From: Parvularia atlantis
Taxonomy: Eukaryota; Opisthokonta; Rotosphaerida
Direction of reading: 5' to 3'
DNA length: 52,268 nt
Assembly: GCA_943704415.1 (NCBI GenBank)
Contig: CALSCO010001213.1
Coordinates: forward strand, 1 to 52,268
Under the pieces are notes generated by a model, which searched no databases, had not been told where the DNA came from, and saw nothing but the letters and a program-made list of their open reading frames with translations. The translations under genes were made by a program, and so were the position numbers. Of this stretch, positions 42,091 to 52,268 are shown in pieces (the first letter of the stretch is position 1; every line of letters begins with the position of its first letter).

Positions 42091-43839
42091 TTAGACGCGC
42101 GCTGGCCCCGGCGTCGTCGGCCGCGACGTATTGCTCGTGGACGGCAATTGGCCGCCCGCGTGCGCCTCGGGCGGCGACGGCGACGTCGATTGGGGCGTCG
42201 ACACGGTGAGCGAGCGGTTCAGCTTGGCGAGGCGCATGAGCGGGTTGTTGTGCTTGCGTGGCGCGAGCGAGCGGATGAGGTCCACGCGCTGCTCGAGCTC
42301 ATCGCCGTCCGCATCCTCCGTGCGCTTGTGCACGTGCTTGTGCCGGTGCTGCCCCTCGCGGTGGTGGCTTTGCTCCTGCTCCTCGTCGGCCGCCAGAAAC
42401 GCGAGCATGCTGTCGTCAGCGGCTTGCGTCGTGAACAGGCCGCGCGGTGCCATCGGCGGCCGGCCATGCTGCTGCTCCTCGCGCTCGCCGTGCGTACCGC
42501 CCGTGTGCGTGAGCGCACGCACCATGCTTGCCGGCCGCACGGGCATGCTCGGCACGTGGGCCGCGTGCGTGCCCATTGCGTGCATCTCGATCGAGTGCGT
42601 GAGCGTGTGGGCGCGGACCATGCGGCCAGGCGGCGCCGCAGGGAAGTGCTGGTCGTATGGCGTGGTCGGGCGCGACACGTCGAGAGATGACGGCGGCCTG
42701 CGCAGGTCCACCACGACCATCGGCTCGACGTCGATCGACATCATCGGCTCAAGCGCAAGCTTCTTGCCGGCCCCGCGCGCCACGCGCCGCATCTCGCGCA
42801 GGCCGTCGTGGTCCTCGCGCTCGCTGTCGCTGTCGTCGCTCTCGCCCTCGCTCTCGCTCACGGGCACGCTGCTGCCCGCACTGCCCGGCATAACAAAGGT
42901 GGCGCGCCGGCCAGAGAGACGCGGCGGCGGCCCGGCCGTGGCGCGGCGTGCGTCGTCGTCCGAGTCGCTGGAGCTCGAGTCGTGCAGATGGCCAGCCTCA
43001 AGCTCCTCCTTGGTGAGCGGCCGCCGCACCGACTGGACCTGGAACGATGTCTCGCCGGTCTTGGTCTTGCTTGTCGTGATCACCGTCACGCGCTTCGTCC
43101 GCGGCTTGGCGGCCGCAGCAGCGTCGCTGGCCGGCTGCGCGACCGGCTGCGTCTCGGCATGCGTGGCTAGCGGCGACGCGAGCGTGATCGAGACGGCCGG
43201 CGGCGATGGCAGCAGCTGGGGCGACGACTGCGAGTACGGCGACATCTGCCCGCTCGCAAAGTTCAGCGAGGGCCGGCTACTGCGCAGCTGCGTCGACGTG
43301 GGCGTGGGCGGCCGTGCCTCGGTCGGCCCGCTGTCGCGCTTGGCGAGCGGCGTGTGTGACTGCGGGGGCGGCGTCGGGCTGCGCTGGTCGCTCTCGTGCC
43401 CGACAGAGCCCGTGCGCGCTATCACGGGTTGCACGACACTTCGCTCGTCCACCGGCGGCGACGGCATCGGCTGCCCGACGGTGCTGCGCGAGCGCGCCGG
43501 GCGGGCGGCCGCGGTCGAGACGGGCGCGTGCTCGGGGCGGCTGCGCACAGCCGAGGGCTGGCGGTAGACCGGGATGGGCGCGTTCTCGGTCGTGCGCACG
43601 CGCGCGAGCTCGCCGTACGTGCTCGTGACGACGGGCTCGTGGTCCGCCACCGTCGCGAGGCTCTCGTCGCTCACACTCCCGTCCAGCTCGGCGTTCTCGG
43701 CGTTGCGCACGACGATGAACGGCGCGCCGTTGTTGATGTGGTCGTCGCACTCGATCGTGATCTCGAGGTTGGGCGGCGGGATCGGCCCGAGCGTCGCCTG
43801 CATCCCTGCGTTGCCCAGCATCACTTCTTCGTGGAACGT

Positions 43840-43870
<31 letters not shown>

Positions 43871-46437
43871 CGGCGCTGCATCCCGGGCGACATGCCCACC
43901 GACGCCGAGCTCGCGTTGGTGTGGTACACGACCGGCACGGTCGACGTGCTGCGCATGCCCTGCGACTGGCTACGCGAGCGCGAGACCTCGTGTCCGTGCC
44001 AATGCGCGTGCGCGTGCCCTTGAGCGAGTCCGTGTCCGTGCCCCTGCGCGTGTGCCGACGTGCTCGGCCGACGGCTGTAGTGGATGTGCGGGAAGAGGTG
44101 GTGAAAGTGGCTGTGCTGATGTTTGTGCACGTACTGCTGCGCGATCGGGTCGACCGACACGGTGTTGTTGCCGCCATTGACCGTCCCCGCGCCCTCGCCC
44201 GTGCCGCTGCTGCTGGCCGCCGCGGCAGCAGCGGGGACCGCGCCGAGCGACGCGGCCAACCCGCTGCGGTCGAGGTCGTCCAGGTCCACGCCCCGCATTG
44301 GGTGGTGCGTGTGCGGGAAGTGGCGGTGCGCGGCAAAGTCGATGCTCGGCGGCGGGAGATCGCTCGCTGCGCGGTGCTTGACATCCAGCGCGGCGTGGTC
44401 GTCGCCGCCGTGGTCACCGCCCTCGCCATCACCGTTGCCCATGTGGTCCTCGTCGTTGTGCGGGTGCAGAGGCAGCAGGCGCTGGTCCTCGGCCGTCATC
44501 TTGATCTGGAAGATGCGCACGGCCGGCTCGTCCTCCTCGGGGAAGCCGCGGAGGCGGCCCATCAGCATCGTCACGACCATGAGCAGCTTCGAGGCCGTCG
44601 TCCACACGGCGCTGAACGACGTGGTCGTGTTGGGGTAGCCCAGGCTGAGCCCCACCGTGCCGTAGCCCGACGTGATCTCAAAGATGATCCCAAAGACCGA
44701 AAAGTTGGGGTCGCTCGTCAGGCGGTCGTTCTCGACCGCGCAGATGATGACAAAGATCAGGAACAGGTAGAGCGAGTCCTGCGTCAGCAAACCGCGCGCC
44801 TGGTCGTACACGCCGTTTTTGGCGCGAGCGGACGAGGAGCGCACGGCGGCGAGCACGGGCGACGTCGACCTGCGGGCCGAGCGTGAGTGCGTCTGCCATA
44901 CCGCTCGCACACTTGGGAGCCGTCCAAACGCACAGGTACATCGAGCCGATGAGCAACGCGAGCATGCCGTTGTTGAGCAGGTTGATCGCCACCGAGTTGA
45001 AGCCGGCCTTGCGCTGCGCCACCGCGCAGAACGTCAGCGGCGTGACGCGCGGCCTGCCACACGTGCGCGCACCGTCGCAAACGACGTGAAGACCGCGTTG
45101 AGCACCTTCTCGCCGGGCGTCATGAAGCTGGCGGCGCGCGCGCTCAGCGTGAGGTCACGAAGCAGGGCATAGGCTGAGCACGAGAACGTACTTGACCGCG
45201 CCACTCTCCCAGTCCAGGCCGAGAAAGAGCACGAACTCGACCACGTTGACGACGACGACGACTGTGCGCGCCCTGACGTGTGAGCGCTGCGCGTCTCGTG
45301 CGCGAGCGCGCCAACGCACCGAGCAGCAGCCACATCGTCACCGAGCGCTTGAACATGTGCGTGTAGACCCGGCGCGAGTTCTCCAGCAGGTACTTGTACG
45401 CGAGGCGGTCGTAGCCGGTCGAAAGTTTGCTCATGACCCAAACGAGCTGGCGGATGATGATCGGGTAGACGGTCTCGCCGCAGAGCGTGAGGACGGACGA
45501 GACAAGCAGGGGCAGGGGCGAGTTGTAGAATGGGACCATGTTGTCCGAGATCGTGCTCAGGCCCGTGTTGTGCAGCGACGAGATGGAGCTGCGCGCCGCC
45601 CAGCGGTCAGCGGCTGACAAACGGCCAAGGCGTGCGCGGGCGTACGTGAACGCGGCCCAGCCGAAGATGTTGTTGTTGTTCCGCGTGAGCACCGTGAGCG
45701 CGTACGAGTCGTTCGAGACCCAGACGGCGAGGACGAAGAAGCCGAAGATGAGCGTGCCGTAGTAGAACCCGATGACGATGCGGATCAGTTTGCGAACGGC
45801 GTGGTTCTCGAGCAGGTCCAGGCGCGACGCCTGGCGCGGGTCGAACAGGGCCGTGCGCAGCAGCAGCGGCACGATCGTCTGCATCATCGTGCTGCCGAGC
45901 ATGATCGTGACGGCGAGCCAGATGGCCACGCGCGGGTCCATCGCGCTGATGTCGCGCGAGGCGAGCCCGGCCTGCGCGAAGCTGCACGCGGGGCGTGAGC
46001 ACGCGCCGGCAGCATCGCGTGCACGCACGCCGCGCTCGTCATGAACATGGCGTCGACAAAGGTGAGGTCGGCCTGGAAGGCCATCAGCACGCCCGCGCCG
46101 CCGACGACTTTGCGCACGAGTGTCAGGCGCGGCAAACGTCAGCCGCGACAGCCGCGGCGCACCAACCAGGACCATGTACAGCAAAAACAGATTGAAGTAG
46201 GTCGGCCGCAGCCACCGGCGCGCCGTCTGGCCGTACTTGCGCGGGAGCGCAAACGGCCAGACGAGTGCGTTCCTGGCGAACGACCTGCGTGTTTGTCCGT
46301 CTGTCTGTCAGTCGACCCGCTCCTCCTCCGCCTCGTCGCCGCCACCCTCCCCTCCACCACCACCCCATCGCCCCGATCCACGCGCCACGCGCCACGCACT
46401 GCTCGAGCGGCGCGGGCCGCGCAGGCGCCTCGCTCAT
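42091..46437 (-). CDS. TRK-type potassium transporter with very long C-terminal tail
   Basis: Exons 46437-46400, 46284-46163, 46107-46025, 45971-45646, 45588-45320, 45261-45192, 45127-45073, 45013-44913, 44869-42091; 1280 residues. The first ~475 residues hold the transporter: PTYFNLFLLYMVLV, ADLTFVDAMFMTSAACAGLA, LRTALFDPRQASRLDLLENH, TSISSLHNTGLSTISDNMVP, ATRKAGFNSVAINLLNNGML, then the filter loop ITSGYGTVGLSLGYPNTTTS and LMGRLRGFPEE, all close to fungal TRK pore segments. The remaining ~800 residues, one exon, are cytoplasmic, disordered, rich in Ser/Pro/Asp/Glu, and include a His-rich stretch (HKHQHSHFHHLFPHIH; GHGHGLAQGHAHAHWHGH) near residues 600-670. Yeast TRKs put their long insert between early spans instead. 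It should import K+ at the plasma membrane. Confidence 0.93.
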
Positions 46438-46516
46438 GTCGCGCGGCGATCGACCCGGATGAGAGAGATGCAGCGCAAAGTGTGACAGCGCGAGTGTCGA
46501 CGGGAAGGACAACTCG

Positions 46517-46526
46517 TTGGCGCCAA
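46517..46526. promoter_or_regulatory. E2F consensus palindrome upstream of CDT2
   Basis: TTGGCGCCAA, a perfect E2F palindrome followed by an A-run and TTTCC, ends 21 bp before the CDT2 ATG in the 110-bp space shared with the TRK gene. CDT2 is periodically expressed and E2F-controlled in animals, so the site makes biological sense. It matches the spacing of the palindrome before MND1. Confidence 0.55.
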
Positions 46527-46547
46527 AAAATTTCCAAAGTAGGCGAG

Positions 46548-48584
46548 ATGCTCGGCGCGCTGCGGGCGCTCGAGGGCGGGCGGTGCGCGCGCGCCGTGCA
46601 ACGTACGTGGCGCCTGCTGACGCCGTGCTGCTGCTGCTGCTGCCGGTGCTGACGAGGGCGCGGCGGCAGGTGGCATCGCGGCGCGGCGCAGGCGCGACGA
46701 GGCGCGCGACACCGTCAGCACGGAGGAAGACCGCTTCGCCTTCGCGTCGTACGAGCAGGACGAGGTCCAGACGTTCGCGTGCGCGTTCAGCCACGGCGGT
46801 GCGACTTGCCGGCTTGCTGGCCGTGCTGCGGACGCGAGAGTGACGCGACACGCCAGCCGCCGGCAAGACGCTCGCCGTCGTGGACGAGGACGGGCGCCTG
46901 GCGCTGCTGGACCCGCGGCAGGGCGCGCGCGCCGAGCAGGGTGCGCGCTGCTCGGCGGTCGCATCGGCACGCGGCTGAGCAGTGCGTCGTGTGGACGCAG
47001 AGCGCGGCAGACGACAGTGGCGCGCGCACAACAACGCCGTCTTTGACGTCGCGTGGCGGCACGACGACCGGCGCATCGCCACGGCATCGGGCGACCAGGT
47101 GCGTGCTGCGTCCTTGCGCCGCTTACCCGCTGACGTGTATGTGCGACGCCAGACCGTCGCCGTGTGGGACGCGCACGAGGCGCGCCGCACGGCCGTGCTC
47201 AGCGGGCACCGCGGATCAGTCAAGAGCGTCGCGTGGCGCCCCGGCAACGACAACGTGCTCGTCTCGGCCTCGCGCGACGGCCTCGTGATGGTCTGGGACC
47301 TGCGCTGCTCAGGCATCACTGCGGCCGGCGCCGACCCGCACGGTGCGTGGCGTGCCATCTCAGCGCAAGATATTCACGCCGCTCATTCGCATAGGGTCGA
47401 GCCACCACCGTCCCGTGCGCACAATCCGCAACGCGCACGTCACCGCGCCGGCCGCTGTGCGCCGCAGCGCCAAAGGTCGCGCTGGGCCGGCGGCCACGGA
47501 CGTGTTGCAGAGCGTCACGGCGGCGCTGTTCCTGCGCGAGCACTGCATCGCGACCGCGGGCGCGTCGGACGGGCACGTCAAGCTGTGGGACCTGCGCGAC
47601 GTGCGCGTCAACGGGCACAACGCGCGGCCCGAGCCGCTCGCGGTGCACAGCACGGTCGGGCCGGACGGCACGACGCGGCGGGCGTACGGTGCGCGCCGCT
47701 TCTTGGTGCCCGCGGACGTGGCTCAGACTACGACGCAGGCATCTCGTCGCTCGCGCTCGACCCGCGCAGCGCATCGCTCGTCGCCAGCTGTATGAACGAC
47801 ACGCTCCAGATGTTCTCGCCCGGCGAGCCGCACCGCAGCGCGCCCGTCGCGACGTTCTCGGCGCCGGTGCGTCCCGCTCTCGCAGGGCGACCTGGGCGCG
47901 TCCGCTCACTCACGTACGCAGGGCTTCGTGAGCAAGTCGTTCTACCTGCGCGCGGCCGTGTCGGCCGACGGCGAGTTTGTGGCGTGCGGCTCCAAGGACT
48001 CGCGCATCTACGTCTGGCAGGTGCGTTGCGGCCGTGTGCGCGCGCTTGTGCTGACATCGCCGCGTTGCACCAGATTGACCAGCCGGCTGCCGCGCCGGTC
48101 GTGCTCGCCGGGCACGAGCTCGAGATCAATTGCGTCGCCTGGGATCCGACCAGCATCAACCGGGTGCGTCGCGCCGCCGCTTGCTGCCGCAGTCGCTCAT
48201 CTGCGAACACAGCTCGCCTCGTGCTCGGACGACGGCACCGTGCGCGTGTGGCACAGTGACCGCGCGCTCGCTGCCCGCCACCGCGAGCGCTCCGAACCCT
48301 TCTGGGGCGGTGTCGTCTCGGCGCCGAGCACGCCGCCGCGCCGGCCGTCGCCGCGCCAGCCGCTAGCCGAGCTCTCCGTCAGCAGCAACACGACCGCTAG
48401 CAGCGCGATCGCCTCGGCCGCGTCGTCACCCGCGTCCTCGCCGATCAAGCCGCGCTACGGCTACCCGCTCTCGCCGCCGGCGTCTTCGCCGCTCAAGCGC
48501 GCGCGGCCCGACGAGAACGAGGACGAGGACGACAAGGGCGCTGCTCGCGGCGGGTGTGCGAGAGGCATGTTCTCTGTCCGATGA
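46548..48584 (+). CDS. DTL: CDT2/DTL, CRL4 ubiquitin ligase substrate receptor (WD40)
   Basis: Exons 46548-46602, 46670-46798, 46857-46940, 47001-47098, 47153-47342, 47395-47688, 47739-47866, 47922-48020, 48074-48163, 48213-48584; 512 residues. Blades: TLAVVDEDGRLALLDPRQG, WRAHNNAVFDVAWRHDDRRI with ATASGDQTVAVWDAHE, LVSASRDGLVMVWDLRCSG, SVTAALFLREHCIATAGASD with GHVKLWDLRDVRVNG, AYGISSLALDPRSASLVASC, SKSFYLRAAVSADGEFVACG, and LASCSDDGTVRVWHSD. The order, the GxSSLxLD element and the SFYLR-ADGEF blade identify Cdt2. It recruits PCNA-bound Cdt1 and other targets to CUL4-DDB1 in S phase. The Ser/Pro-rich C-terminus with KRARPDENEDEDD replaces the vertebrate tail. The first donor is GTACGT, chosen over a GTGCG one that breaks the frame. 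Its stop is 5 bp from that of the acyl-CoA oxidase. Confidence 0.92.
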
Positions 48585-48589
48585 GCGCG

Positions 48590-51306
48590 TCACAGGTTGG
48601 CCCGCGCGTTGGCGCTGTTGACGGCCTCAAAGTAGTGCCGGTAGATGTCGCCGTCGTGCCGGCCAAAGGGCGAGTTGAGCACGAGGTCGGGCGCGGCGAC
48701 GGCGTCGACAAGCGGCACGACGTCCTGCGCGCAGCCGTCAGCGACATGCGGCGTCGGGCGCCTCTTGCACACCTGCCGCACGGCCGCGCACAGCTGCACA
48801 AAGACCGCGTGCACCCAGTCGGCCTGCTCCGGGTTGACGTGGCCGGCCTGCAGGAGCGGTTCGAGCTGCTGTCGCACGGCGTTGACGCCGTTGAGACGGC
48901 ACAGCTGCTCATGCGTCAGCGGCAGCCTGCTCGGCCACGCCGAAGGCGCACCGGGAGCACGGCCGCGCGCAGGTCGTCTGGCATGCCCGCGAGTGCGTCG
49001 CAGAAGCGCTCAAAGTTGTACACGGCGCAGTGCGCGCGCACCATCTCGATCGTGCGCGCCTGGAGCGCCGCCTCGACGCTCTCCTTGGCCGCGCGCGCCG
49101 CCTCCATCGCCTGGTGCGCGCGCCGCACGTGGACGCCGGCGGCCGTGCCGAGCGCCGAGCGCAGCACCGCCAGATCCAGCAGCTCGTGCGGTGCGTTCGC
49201 GCTGCGTGCGCGGGTGAGCCCGCTAGCCTTGCTGAACCTTGACGCGGCCGCGCACCTGCACCGCGTCCGGCCGTCCGCCGCCGCAGCCTGCGCTAGGTAC
49301 GCCACGCCGCGCGGCTGCGGCTCGTGCTTGAGCGCGCCGCGGAAGCACTGTAGCAGGTAGCGCGCGGTCTGCAGCGACAGGATCGTGTTGTCGCCCTGAG
49401 CAGCCGCGCGGCGTCAACACAGGCACCGAGCGTGCTGCCGCGGCACACCTCCCACGAAAGGTTAACGCAAAAGTCCTCGTACAGGCTCGCCAGGCCCGCG
49501 TGCGACGAGTAGCCGTGCCCGCCGAGCGACTGCCGGCACTGCTCGACGATGTCGAGTGTCGCCCATCTGCGTCCCGCGCGGCGTGGGCACGCGCGAGCGA
49601 GCGACCACCGCGCACAGACGCACGTGCCGATGGCCTTGAGGCCGCTGCTTGTCGCGTGCATCTCCTTGAGCGCCTCGAGCACGGGCGCATCCTGCGCCGT
49701 GCCCTTGAGCTTGCCGAGGCGGTCCATCAGCTCGCGGTGCATGCGGCCCATCTCGCTCGCGACAAAGTGCATCGCGTACGCCTGCGCCAACATCGGCATG
49801 AGCTTGGTCTGGTGCGTGACGTAGTCCATAATCTGCACGGGCCCGTCAGCAGCAACAGCAGCCACTCGCAGCGGCGCCACTTTGTTCTCAGGCTGCCCCG
49901 GCTGCGACGCAAACTGGCGGCGCGTGACGGCGTAGCGCGTCGCGATCGTCACAGCCGTCTTGGCCGTCTCGCTGCACAGGTTAATGATCGAGACGCGCCC
50001 GAGGATGAGCGGGCCGTACGACAGCTGCGCGAGCTTGGGCTGCGCGCATCGATCAGTGCCTGCATGGCAGGCGGTCGCGCAAACGTGCACGCGCCGGTGT
50101 GACCTCGCCGCTGCGCGTGACCTGCGTGTGCTTCATGAGCATGTTGGTGCGCGGGATGCGCACGTGGTCAAACTGGATCCTGCGGCACACGCCGTGAGCA
50201 GGCGCATGCTCATCGGCAGTACGCGCGGCGTGCACCAGCCGTTGTCCACGTTGTTGCGGCCCTGAGCGCGTGTGTCAGCACATCTCATAGCGCGCACGAG
50301 CCGCCCGCACCATCTTGTGGCCGCAGTCGCCGATGGTGATGCCCGGCAGCGGCCGCATCGTCTTCATGTCACGCAGCTGCACCAGGAACGTCTTGACGCC
50401 GTGGTCGACGCCGTGCACGATCAGCCGCGCGTACAGCGCCTGGTATGCGCGCCGGCTCAGCGGTCAAACAGCAGACCACGAGGGCGCGCGACGTGCCGTG
50501 TGCGTCGCCGTGCTCGCCGCACCGCCGATCCACCACTTGGTCGCCTCGAGGGACGGCGTGTAGAGCACAAACTCGTCCGTGGCCGTGTCCAGCGTGGCCG
50601 TCGTGAGCAGGCCGGCGACGTTGCTGCCGTGTCTTCTCGTTCCCGTCAGCCTCAGCCGCCGCAGACGCAGCACCCGGGTACGCACCCAATCTCGGTCATG
50701 GCAAAGCACCCGCGCATCGGGCCCATGCGCAGCATGCCCTGCTCGACGCACCGGCGCCACAGCTCGGGCGTGCCCTGGCCCTGCACGGCGCCGACAAACA
50801 GCGCGTACTGTGCCGCGTCCCTCGTCAGCGCGATGCGCGCGGCCCCGCACGGATGCCGGCGCACGTGCACGGCCAGCTTCGTGCCCAGGCCCGGGTCCAG
50901 CGACGCGATCAGCGCGTTGAGCAGGCGCCGCTCGGTCGCGTCCTTGGCGCCGTTCAGCAGCTCAACGACGCGGTTGAGCTGCGTGCGCGGCGGCCGCCTC
51001 AGCACCGATCGGTGTGCCGTTGCGCTGTGCACGGCCCGTGCCTTGCCCACGCTGTCCGCGCGCACATCGCGCAGTGCGGCCTCGTACGGCATGCGCCGCC
51101 CAAAGTACTGATCGTGCGCCAACATCTCGACGAGGCGCGCCTTGGCCTGCGCGCGATGCACGTGCTCAGCTTTGTGCGATCGATGAACGCGGGCGCACGA
51201 CGCGCACCGCCGTCACGGCCGCGCCGCCGTCAAGGTGCTCGCGGAGGCGGGCGACGGGGACGCGGCCGCTCGCTTCCCGCCTCTCTGTATCCAGTGCGCT
51301 TGCCAT
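48590..51306 (-). CDS. Peroxisomal acyl-CoA oxidase
   Basis: Exons 51306-51208, 51146-51042, 50978-50686, 50632-50497, 50439-50311, 50261-50236, 50179-50104, 50039-49881, 49832-49624, 49566-49449, 49395-49256, 49201-48952, 48904-48773, 48724-48590; 668 residues, normal for the family. Marks: [141 protein letters not shown] (FAD and catalytic Glu region). It ends RANL, resembling the catalase-type PTS1 KANL. It performs the first, H2O2-forming step of peroxisomal beta-oxidation. Two introns appear to begin GC (51041-50979, AAG|GCACGG; 50496-50440, ACG|GCACGT); the first could instead be 21 coded residues. One exon is just 26 nt. Confidence 0.94.
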
Positions 51307-51322
51307 TTGTATTGACACCGGG

Positions 51323-52174
51323 ATGGACACCGTGCTCCCACCTGAGTTGCTGCGCGAGCACCTGCTGCCGCGCCTGCCCCTCGCCGACCTGGCGCGGCTC
51401 GCGGCGACGTCGCGGACGATGTGCGCCATCGCGCTCGACTACGTGCGCACACGCGTGCGGCGGCTGGACGGCGCGGCGCACCCGATCAGCGCGGCGGCCT
51501 TTGCGCTGCGGCACGGCGCCATCCGCGAGCTGCGGCTCGGCGCGGGCGGCGAGCGGCTCGCGACGGCCATCTGCCGCCACACGCGCGCGAGAGAGATGCT
51601 GCAGCACCTGCGCCTGCTGGACGTGCGCGGGAGCAGCCTGGGCGACGTGTGGGCCGTCGCCGTGCTGCCGCTGATGCCGATCGGCTGCGAGCTCGACGCG
51701 GCGCTGTGCGGCGGGGTGTCGCACGCGACCGTCACGGCCGCGGCGCAGCTGGGCAGCGGCGTGGCCGTGCGCCGCCTGCCGGCCGAGTTTGCGCGGCGAT
51801 GGGTCTGCGTCCAGCACGCCGACATCCCCGCGGGCGAGGTGCACCACTACAAGGCCGACGGCACGTTCCAGTTCAGCCGCGCGGTCGAGTCGCGCGGGCA
51901 CGTGCTCTCGCTCACGCCCGCATCGTGGCCGCTCGGCGCGTACCGTCTACGTGTGCAGTACGCCATCGTGCCCGACTGGGTGCCCGCCAACACGGCCGTC
52001 AACGTCGGCGTGCTCGTGCACCCGCTCGGCGACGGGCGTATGCGCACGGCCCAGTCGATCGAGTTTGTGCTCGCGAGCGACCGCGTCTCCAACCCCTTCC
52101 CTGACGGTCTCCCCGACGCCGACACCCCGCACGTGCGCGTGGGCCTGTGGCGCGCCGAGGATGACCCGATGTAA
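51323..52174 (+). CDS. F-box protein with unrecognised C-terminal domain
   Basis: One exon, 283 residues, start chosen at MDTVLPPELLREHLLPRLPL because it opens the F-box directly: LPPELL...LPLADLARLAATSRTM and IALDYVRTRVRRL. A helical middle follows, with a leucine-rich-like LQHLRLLDVRGSSLGDVWA. The C-terminal half (QHADIPAGEVHHYKADGTFQ, LTPASWPLGAYRLRVQYAIV, VNVGVLVHPLGDGRMRT) looks beta-rich and is probably the substrate-binding part, but I do not know the family. F-box proteins link substrates to SKP1-CUL1 ligases. It starts 16 bp from the acyl-CoA oxidase ATG, head to head. The frame stays open upstream to 51014, but that part is antisense to the oxidase and looks like shadow. Confidence 0.75.
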   Translation: MDTVLPPELLREHLLPRLPLADLARLAATSRTMCAIALDYVRTRVRRLDGAAHPISAAAFALRHGAIRELRLGAGGERLATAICRHTRAREMLQHLRLLDVRGSSLGDVWAVAVLPLMPIGCELDAALCGGVSHATVTAAAQLGSGVAVRRLPAEFARRWVCVQHADIPAGEVHHYKADGTFQFSRAVESRGHVLSLTPASWPLGAYRLRVQYAIVPDWVPANTAVNVGVLVHPLGDGRMRTAQSIEFVLASDRVSNPFPDGLPDADTPHVRVGLWRAEDDPM

Positions 52175-52268
52175 AGAACGACGACAGAGAGGCCAGACAG
52201 ACAGAGACGTGCCGAGTGCGTGCGCGCGGGAGGGGTGGACGGAAGGGGCGGGGACGAAGCGCGGAGGG

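Noticed and set aside
51014-51322. N-terminal extension of the F-box frame
   Set aside because: It is antisense to acyl-CoA oxidase exons and low-complexity; the F-box itself starts right at the ATG at 51323.
1-52268. tRNA, rRNA, CRISPR, riboswitch or plasmid features
   Set aside because: No cloverleaf with B-box, no repeat-spacer pattern and no rRNA core sequence was seen; intergenic gaps are too short to hold most of these.

Overview
This window is dense, very GC-rich nuclear DNA of a unicellular eukaryote. I read 29 protein genes in 52 kb, on both strands and almost touching. Nearly all are cut by tiny spliceosomal introns, about 160 in total. Most introns are 45-65 nt, open with GTGCG and carry a CTGAC, CTCAC or CTAAC branch point some 10-25 nt before the 3' AG. 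Exon models were built by hand from splice signals plus protein-family conservation. A TRK-type K+ transporter, a C-terminal EH-domain protein and an AP-2/dynactin/SERINC/PDCD2 set fit an opisthokont, perhaps an early-diverging fungus or a relative. UFC1 and CstF50, which most Dikarya lack, argue against an ordinary asco- or basidiomycete. I cannot name the species.

Layout. 1-9.0 kb: EH-domain protein (5' end outside the window), AIG2-like cyclotransferase, MND1, CstF50 (CSTF1), RraA-like protein, CRAL-TRIO protein, UFC1. 9.05-14.14 kb: a visibly less GC-rich, intron-poor 1657-residue gene that resembles the animal SAMD9/SAMD9L STAND NTPases; this is the outstanding object here. 14.2-26.0 kb: mitochondrial-type malonyl transferase, AP-2 sigma, dynactin ARP10, SERINC/TMS1, a KPWE-motif protein, a C2H2 protein, a FYVE protein, eIF3m, a Rab20-like GTPase. 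26.1-32.6 kb: an SNM1 nuclease fused to an ATP-dependent DNA ligase, then a peroxisomal SCP2-type thiolase. 32.8-42.05 kb: a 25-exon copper P-type ATPase, an HD phosphohydrolase, a Rieske protein, aspartate dehydrogenase, a small divergent ubiquitin-like protein, PDCD2. 42.09-52.2 kb: TRK K+ transporter with a very long histidine-rich tail, CDT2, acyl-CoA oxidase, F-box protein.

The genes are general housekeeping, with no operon-like logic, but three themes recur. Genome maintenance and cell cycle: MND1, SNM1-ligase, CDT2; MND1 and CDT2 both carry E2F-like palindromes just upstream of ATG. Peroxisome: acyl-CoA oxidase ending RANL, SCP2 thiolase ending PRL, and a KPWE protein. Membrane traffic: AP-2 sigma, ARP10, FYVE, Rab20-like, EH, CRAL-TRIO.

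Unusual genome traits are about nine introns that begin GC instead of GT, genes whose first coding exon is only the ATG, divergent start codons 16 and 32 bp apart, and convergent stops 5 bp apart. I saw no tRNA, rRNA, CRISPR array, transposon or virus-like element. No stretch over 300 bp lacks a gene; the longest gaps are 24692-24966 and 32609-32851.
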